A DNA stretch of 9,813 nucleotides, from the NCBI GenBank assembly GCA_004356685.1, contig SMWS01000120.1:1-9813 (forward strand), in the 5' to 3' direction. This document shows positions 5,927-9,813 of this stretch, piece by piece (the stretch's first letter is position 1; each line of letters starts with the position of its first letter). The stretch is from Deltaproteobacteria bacterium (lineage in GTDB: Bacteria; Desulfobacterota_D; UBA1144; Nemesobacterales; N074bin48). The notes under the pieces were generated by a model, which did not search any database, had not been told where the DNA came from, and was given only the letters and a program-made list of their open reading frames with translations. The position numbers and the translations under genes were made by a program.

Positions 5927-7225
5927 TTATATTTTAACGCTGCACAGTCTATCAAGTATTATACTAGCAGCACTTCTAACCGATAGATGATTAAACTGCT
6001 CACTTCCAACAATAGGTTTTAGTATATAATCAGCATTTTCAATAATTTCTTTTACTAGCCCATAACCAGTTCCAAAGAGGAGCAGAAATGGACTTTTTTC
6101 AGTCTCTATTTTTTCTCTCATTTCCATATACCCAGTCATTCTGTCGCTGTATCTTCCATCAGTTACTATTATTTTTGGCTCGGCACCCTCAATTTGCTCA
6201 ATACTGCTAATTGTATCTTCTAAGCTTTCTGAAATAAATGTATTTTCCAACGACTGTTTTCTGCTACTGTTATATTTATATCCCTTGCCTATTTTCCAAT
6301 GATCTATAACTTTTTGTATTAAATCTATTTGCTCGCGCACCGGATGTACTAAATAAAAACCCTTTATACCATAAGTCGCTGCGGCTCTTGCCATATCGAG
6401 CACATCGATATTGGTAAAAGATGTTTTTACAACATCAAGCCGCTTATTGTATACGGGATAATGAACTAATGCAATATACAAATTACCATTATTATTGATT
6501 TTACTTTTGATTTTATCTACGGCTATAATATCGGATAACTCGTAAACATTTCTTTCAATAAGATCGGGTCTGTTTTTATATGTTATCTCGATGCTCTTTT
6601 GTCTTCTCCAATTTTCTATTTTCTTATGGTCGCCTGACAGTAAAATTTCTGGAACCTTTAAACCTTCAAATTCTTCGGGTCTTGTGTACTGAGGATATTC
6701 AAGCAGTCCGCTGCTAAAAGACTCATCCACGCTTGAGTGTTCATTACCAAGCACTCCGGCAATGTAGCGGGATACAGAGTCAATAATTGCTATAGCAGCG
6801 TATTCACCGCCTGAAAGTATATAATCCCCAATTGAAATTTCTGTATCAACATACTTTTGCTTAATCCTCTCGTCTATTCCTTCATAACGTCCACAAATAA
6901 AAATAAGCTGCTCATATTCTGAAAGCTCTTGGGCAATCTCATCGCTAAAGACTTTGCCGGCCGGGTTTAGTAATATCACCAGTGATTTTTGCTCAGTGCG
7001 GTTTATATTCTTTAAAGCAGAGGCTATAGGACCGGGTTTCATAACCATGCCATCACCCCCACCATAGGGCCTGTCATCTACCACTCTATTTTTATCTTTA
7101 CTAAAGTCCCTTATATTATGAGTTTTAATTGATAACAGCTTGGATTTAAGCCCTCTAGAAATCACTCCTGATGAAAAAACCGAATCAAAAATCTCAGGGA
7201 ATAGGGTTAATATCTCAAATTTCAT
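5927..7225 (-). CDS. trmD: TrmD tRNA (guanine37-N1)-methyltransferase fused to a C-terminal TM1570-like SPOUT RNA methyltransferase domain
   Basis: Residues 1 to about 228 are a complete TrmD, the SAM-dependent enzyme that makes m1G37 and prevents +1 frameshifting: DDRPYGGGDGMVMKP (50-64), CGRYEGIDER (111-120), SIGDYILSGG (131-140), Arg153 and Asp167 in SSVDESFSSG (164-173; catalytic Asp by family comparison), YPQYTRPEEFEG and LLSGDHKKIENWR. After a short linker (about 229-248) comes a second SPOUT-like domain (249-432): LYIALVHYPVYNKRLDVVKT, TNIDVLDMARAAATYGIKG, LLLFGTGYGL (381-390) and FNHLSVRSAASIILDRL (411-427), the knot-forming end. This part resembles the stand-alone Thermotoga protein TM1570 (Pfam family for SAM-dependent RNA methyltransferases), whose gene neighbours trmD. 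The target of the second domain is unknown. Normal TrmD is about 240-255 aa, so the fusion is obvious. ATG 7225 has only a poor ribosome site, and the region upstream is a duplicated junction. Confidence 0.95.
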   Translation of the reverse strand: MKFEILTLFPEIFDSVFSSGVISRGLKSKLLSIKTHNIRDFSKDKNRVVDDRPYGGGDGMVMKPGPIASALKNINRTEQKSLVILLNPAGKVFSDEIAQELSEYEQLIFICGRYEGIDERIKQKYVDTEISIGDYILSGGEYAAIAIIDSVSRYIAGVLGNEHSSVDESFSSGLLEYPQYTRPEEFEGLKVPEILLSGDHKKIENWRRQKSIEITYKNRPDLIERNVYELSDIIAVDKIKSKINNNGNLYIALVHYPVYNKRLDVVKTSFTNIDVLDMARAAATYGIKGFYLVHPVREQIDLIQKVIDHWKIGKGYKYNSSRKQSLENTFISESLEDTISSIEQIEGAEPKIIVTDGRYSDRMTGYMEMREKIETEKSPFLLLFGTGYGLVKEIIENADYILKPIVGSEQFNHLSVRSAASIILDRLCSVKI

Positions 7226-7290
7226 TCTTTCATACCATTGATATCAGGATTGCAGTTAGTATTTATGCTATAGCTATTAAAGTCTAGACA
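7206..7290 (-). repeat. Tandem duplication unit A: true trmD start plus a decayed copy of the rimM end
   Basis: Read on the minus strand, this unit contains a degenerate copy of the rimM 3' end (ending AGCTATAG, 7275-7268), a spacer, and the real trmD start. It aligns end to end with 7291-7373 at roughly 62 of 85 columns by hand. Anchors shared by both units are AGCTATAG, TGGTA, GAAA(G/A)AATG and ATATTAAC. Confidence 0.8.
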
Positions 7291-7310
7291 GTTAATATTT
7301 CAAACATCAT
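7284..7310 (-). pseudogene. Decoy trmD start (vestigial duplicate), 8-codon frame MMFEILTV-stop
   Basis: ATG at 7310 opens a frame reading MMFEILTV and then TAG. The true trmD begins MKFEILTL at 7225. The resemblance, and the matching sequence before each ATG (GGTA(T/C)GAAA(G/A)A), show that this is a duplicate of the trmD 5' end cut short by the duplication joint. It could be an inert fossil, or if translated a very short upstream frame affecting trmD expression. I see no decent ribosome site for either ATG. Confidence 0.7.
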
Positions 7311-7373
7311 TTTTTCGTACCAGTTTTATAAAAATTTTGTAATTATTAATACTATAGCTCTAAAAGTCCGGCA
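7291..7373 (-). repeat. Tandem duplication unit B: true rimM end plus a decayed copy of the trmD start
   Basis: Read on the minus strand, this unit starts in the last rimM codons (PAGLLEL and TAG at 7354-7352), continues through a spacer, and ends in the decoy trmD start. It directly adjoins unit A with a period of about 84 bp, and together they explain why the rimM-trmD gap (126 bp) is so long for this operon. Confidence 0.8.
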
Positions 7374-7864
7374 GGGGGATCAATCACAATTCTTTTATTT
7401 ATAACGTCAACTTCTTTTACAATAGGCTCGGTAAATGGAATAAGTGACTGCTTACCACTCAACATTTCTACTACTAAGATATTCTGAGCACTATCTGTTA
7501 TTTTTGATACTTTACCCAGTAGCTTGTTATCAGTACTAAAAACAGAAAGTCCGATTAATTCAAAAAAATAGTATTCATCTTCGCTCGGGTTGCTCAGCTG
7601 CTCAGTCTGTACAAAAACCTCTTTGCCCCTCAGTTCCTGCACCTGTTCAAAAGTTTCTAACCCCTCTAAATCCAGGATAGCATATTTTTTAGAGATTGAA
7701 CGGCCCAGTATAGTGTATTTTTTAAAATCTGCAGACCCACCGGTTTTTATATAAACAGATTTTATAAAAGCTAAGTTGGATAAATCTCTGCTATAGGGGA
7801 CTAGGCGTACCCCTGCGCCGAATCCATGTGACTTTGAAATAACTCCATACGGGATCAACCCCAT
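7352..7864 (-). CDS. rimM: Ribosome maturation factor RimM
   Basis: RimM helps assemble the 30S head near protein S19. The 170-residue product has the two expected domains: an N-terminal beta-barrel (IPYGVISKSHGFGAGVRLVP, 4-23, the conserved G-I-x-x-x-H-G-x-x-G pattern) and a C-terminal PRC-barrel (YYFFELIGLSVF, LLGKVSKITDSAQNILVVE, LIPFTEPIVKEVDVINKRIV). It closes with DPPAGLLEL, close to the usual G-L-L-E-L ending. The length is normal. ATG 7864 follows the khpA stop by 19 bp. No clear Shine-Dalgarno sequence is present, suggesting translation partly coupled to khpA. The last codons are duplicated downstream in the rimM-trmD gap. Confidence 0.95.
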   Translation of the reverse strand: MGLIPYGVISKSHGFGAGVRLVPYSRDLSNLAFIKSVYIKTGGSADFKKYTILGRSISKKYAILDLEGLETFEQVQELRGKEVFVQTEQLSNPSEDEYYFFELIGLSVFSTDNKLLGKVSKITDSAQNILVVEMLSGKQSLIPFTEPIVKEVDVINKRIVIDPPAGLLEL

Positions 7865-7883
7865 GAAAAGTCTTTATATTAGA

Positions 7884-8123
7884 TCACTCGAGTATTTCTA
7901 AAACAGCTCTTTTTCTAGCCTTTGCAGCAGCAGCACCAAGTATGGTTCTTATAGCTTTTGCAGTTTTTCCCTGCTTGCCAATGATTTTGCCTAAATCATC
8001 CTGGGCTACTCGCAGCTCTAAAACAGTGGTTTGCTCACCTATTACTTCTTTCACTTCAACCTGATCAGGACTATCAACAAGTGACTTAGCAATATAACTA
8101 ACAAGTTCAGTATGTTTTTCCAT
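7884..8123 (-). CDS. khpA: KH-domain RNA-binding protein KhpA (YlqC/UPF0109 family)
   Basis: This is a 79-residue protein made of a single type II KH RNA-binding domain. The GxxG loop is visible as GKIIGKQGKTAKAIR (45-59, with Gly49-Lys-Gln-Gly52), followed by the helix TILGAAAAKARKRAVLEIL. Homologues between rpsP and rimM are common. In Gram-positive bacteria KhpA pairs with KhpB (Jag) and affects cell division and elongation, so a general RNA-chaperone role is likely but not shown here. The start is firm: AGGAGGT lies 7 nt before ATG 8123, the strongest ribosome site in this operon. It is preceded by a 65-bp gap after rpsP and followed by rimM after 19 bp. Confidence 0.95.
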   Translation of the reverse strand: MEKHTELVSYIAKSLVDSPDQVEVKEVIGEQTTVLELRVAQDDLGKIIGKQGKTAKAIRTILGAAAAKARKRAVLEILE

Positions 8124-8188
8124 AACTATAACCTCCTGTTTAAACCGTAATAGTATATAAATCTAGCACCAGTAAAAACTCTTAAGAA

Positions 8189-8425
8189 CTAACTGGATAA
8201 ACTAGAAATTATTTTTTCCACTCTGTTGGTATATTGAGCTCCGTTCTTTAACCACTTATCTATTCTATCTTTTTTTATCTCTAACTTATTAGGTTCTGAT
8301 CTGGGATCATAATATCCCAAAATCTCAAGAAATTTTCCATCCCTTGGTGCTCTTGCATCTGCCGCTACTATACGGTAAAACGGCCTCTTCTTTGAACCAA
8401 CTCTCGTAAGTCTTATTTTAACCAA
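8189..8425 (-). CDS. rpsP: 30S ribosomal protein S16
   Basis: S16 is a small-subunit assembly protein binding the 5' and central domains of 16S rRNA. The 78-residue product is typical: VKIRLTRVGSKKRPFYRIVA (2-21), ADARAPRDGKFLEILGYYDP (22-41), then KLEIKKDRIDKWLKNGAQ. It starts with TTG at 8425. The codon directly upstream is an in-frame TAA (8428-8426), and no other start could keep the conserved N-terminus. A GAGGGGG ribosome site sits 8 nt away. It lies 34 bp after the ffh stop. A TTG start on a major ribosomal protein is unusual but well supported. Confidence 0.97.
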   Translation of the reverse strand: MVKIRLTRVGSKKRPFYRIVAADARAPRDGKFLEILGYYDPRSEPNKLEIKKDRIDKWLKNGAQYTNRVEKIISSLSS

Positions 8426-8433
8426 TTAAAAAA

Positions 8434-8440
8434 CCCCCTC
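8434..8440 (-). promoter_or_regulatory. Ribosome binding site deciding the TTG start of rpsP
   Basis: GAGGGGG on the minus strand lies 8 nt before the TTG at 8425. The intervening stretch ends in an in-frame TAA, which leaves TTG as the only possible start. Confidence 0.75.
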
Positions 8441-8459
8441 AGTATTATTTAGCTTAATT

Positions 8460-9791
8460 TTAAAACCTCATTAACCTTTGTGCTAGTTTACCCATTTTTC
8501 CCATGTTTTTCATCATTTTTCTCATTTGAGCATAATTCTTCATCATTCTGTTCACTTCGGGCACACTGGTTCCGCTGCCGTTTGCAATTCTTTTTCTTCT
8601 ACTACCGTTTATAATTGTGTGATCTTTTCTTTCTTTTTTGGTCATAGAATTAATAATTGCAATTGTTTTTCCTATTTCCTTTTCCGCCATATTCATTGCC
8701 TTTGGATTTTTAGCAAGGTCTTTTATCCCAGGGACCATCCCTGCCATTTCTTCAAGCGAACCCATCTTTTTCATAGCAAGCATTGATTCTTGAAAATCCT
8801 CAAGTGAAAACCTGTTCTTGAGGAGCTTCTTGGCCATTTTTTCTGCCTTTTTTTCTTCAAAGGCACCCTGGGCTTTTTCGATGAATGTTAAGACATCACC
8901 CATACCAAGTATGCGCGAAGCAATCCTGTCGGGATGAAATACCTCGAGGGCATCCAGCTTTTCACCGGTGCCAAAAAACACAATTGGCGTGCCCGTGACA
9001 GCCTTTATTGACATCGCTGCCCCGCCCCTGGCATCCCCGTCCATCTTGGTAAGTACCACGCCCGTTATGTCGAGAGTATCATTGAAGCTTGAAGAAACAT
9101 TGACTGCATCCTGTCCTGTCATGGCATCTGCCACAAGGTAAATATTATGAGGATTGAGGCTGTCCTTTAGCTCCACAAGCTCATTCATCAGCTCTTCGTC
9201 AATGTGCAGCCTTCCTGCAGTGTCGATCAACAAAACATCGTAACCATTAGAAACAGCATGATCATAAGCGTTGTTGCAAATATCGACCGGTTTCATATCT
9301 GGCGTACTATCATAGACTCCAAAGCCAAGGCTCTGCCCTAAAACCTTCAACTGCTCTATAGCCGCCGGTCTATAAATATCTGCAGGCACAAGGTATGGAT
9401 TTCTCTTATGCTTTTCTTTTAGGTATTTAGCAAGTTTTGCAATAGTAGTCGTTTTACCAGATCCCTGAAGTCCAACCAGCATAAAGACTACAGGGGGGGA
9501 ATGATGCAAATCTACTTCAGTATCTTGGCTACCTAAAACTTTAAGAAGTTCTTCGTCAACTATCTTTACAAACTGCTGACCCGGGCTAAGGCTCTCACTT
9601 ACTTCAGTGCCAAGTGACCTCTCACGGACTGAATCAATAAAATCTTTGACAACCTGAAAGTTTACATCCGCTTCTAAAAGATTAAGACGTACATTGCGCA
9701 GGGTATCTTTGATGTTATCCTCAGATAACCTGGCTTTGCCTCTTATCTCTTTTAACGATTTACCTAGCTTTTCTGATATTCCTTCAAACAT
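8460..9791 (-). CDS. ffh: Signal recognition particle protein Ffh (SRP54 homologue)
   Basis: Ffh is the GTPase that, with 4.5S RNA and FtsY, delivers ribosomes making membrane proteins to the translocon. The 443-residue product has all domains: N helical bundle (1-90), G domain with P-loop GLQGSGKTT (107-115), DTAGR (190-194) and TKMDGDARGG (248-257), and the Met-rich M domain (from about 300) with RKRIANGSGTSVPEVNRMMK (399-418), the SRP-RNA binding segment, and a tail rich in Met and Lys. The length is standard. ATG 9791 has AGGA 13 nt upstream. It heads the visible part of the minus-strand operon leading into rpsP. The promoter, if directly upstream, is outside the window. No unusual residues are seen. 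Confidence 0.98.
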   Translation of the reverse strand: MFEGISEKLGKSLKEIRGKARLSEDNIKDTLRNVRLNLLEADVNFQVVKDFIDSVRERSLGTEVSESLSPGQQFVKIVDEELLKVLGSQDTEVDLHHSPPVVFMLVGLQGSGKTTTIAKLAKYLKEKHKRNPYLVPADIYRPAAIEQLKVLGQSLGFGVYDSTPDMKPVDICNNAYDHAVSNGYDVLLIDTAGRLHIDEELMNELVELKDSLNPHNIYLVADAMTGQDAVNVSSSFNDTLDITGVVLTKMDGDARGGAAMSIKAVTGTPIVFFGTGEKLDALEVFHPDRIASRILGMGDVLTFIEKAQGAFEEKKAEKMAKKLLKNRFSLEDFQESMLAMKKMGSLEEMAGMVPGIKDLAKNPKAMNMAEKEIGKTIAIINSMTKKERKDHTIINGSRRKRIANGSGTSVPEVNRMMKNYAQMRKMMKNMGKMGKLAQRLMRF

Positions 9792-9813
9792 CTTTATTCA
9801 GTTTCCTAAAAAA

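Noticed and set aside
9566..9580. 14-nt match between ffh coding sequence and the intergenic hairpin 3 region (AAACTGCTGACCCG at 5458-5471)
   Set aside because: A single 14-mer match in a window this size is close to chance expectation, and in ffh the bases encode conserved SPGQQF.
1..9813. CRISPR array, tRNA or rRNA genes, phage or defence genes
   Set aside because: I saw no regularly spaced repeats, no tRNA-like cloverleaf or rRNA sequence, and no phage or defence families. All sizeable genes are housekeeping.

Overview
The window is compact, AT-rich bacterial chromosome made almost entirely of housekeeping genes. It carries no plasmid, phage or CRISPR hallmarks. The gene order ffh-rpsP-khpA-rimM-trmD-rplS is a classic bacterial translation and protein-export operon. 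GroES/GroEL, the LemA-like protein, DUF1015, the Sua5-type enzyme and the CDP-alcohol phosphotransferase are all of bacterial type. A TM1570-like SPOUT methyltransferase sits at trmD, as in Thermotogae and (from memory) deltaproteobacterial-type genomes. The GroEL sequence also looks deltaproteobacteria-like to me, so an uncultured Gram-negative lineage is my low-confidence guess. I cannot name the organism.

Layout. Positions 1-25 encode the last seven codons of groES, followed on the + strand by a full groL (63-1718) with a strong intrinsic terminator (1779-1816). Three minus-strand genes follow: tsaC/sua5-like (4335-3706), DUF1015 (3688-2465) and lemA-like (2407-1862), which converges on groL. 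A 113-bp divergent promoter region separates tsaC from a + strand CDP-alcohol phosphotransferase gene (4449-5135). The 393-bp gap at 5136-5528 has no convincing gene but holds four consecutive hairpins, including a 93-bp imperfect inverted repeat. From 9791 down to 5529 runs the minus-strand operon ffh, rpsP, khpA, rimM, trmD and rplS.

How the genes fit together. The minus-strand operon links signal recognition (Ffh), small- and large-subunit ribosomal proteins (S16, L19), ribosome maturation (RimM), an RNA-binding KH protein and tRNA modification (TrmD m1G37). The TsaC/Sua5 enzyme makes the activated carbamoyl donor for t6A37, so two enzymes acting on tRNA position 37 are encoded in the window. 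GroESL is a separate chaperonin operon.

The most unusual points are as follows. (1) The rimM/trmD junction is an old tandem duplication of about 85 bp, which leaves a decoy trmD start encoding MMFEILTV and a stop. (2) TrmD is fused to a second SPOUT-type methyltransferase domain. (3) A multi-hairpin, MITE/REP-like block lies at 5262-5507. (4) groL has an extreme codon bias (isoleucine 37 ATA : 2 ATT : 0 ATC by hand count) that its neighbours do not share. (5) Four genes use non-ATG starts, two of them ribosomal protein genes. I did not find a wholly new multigene system.
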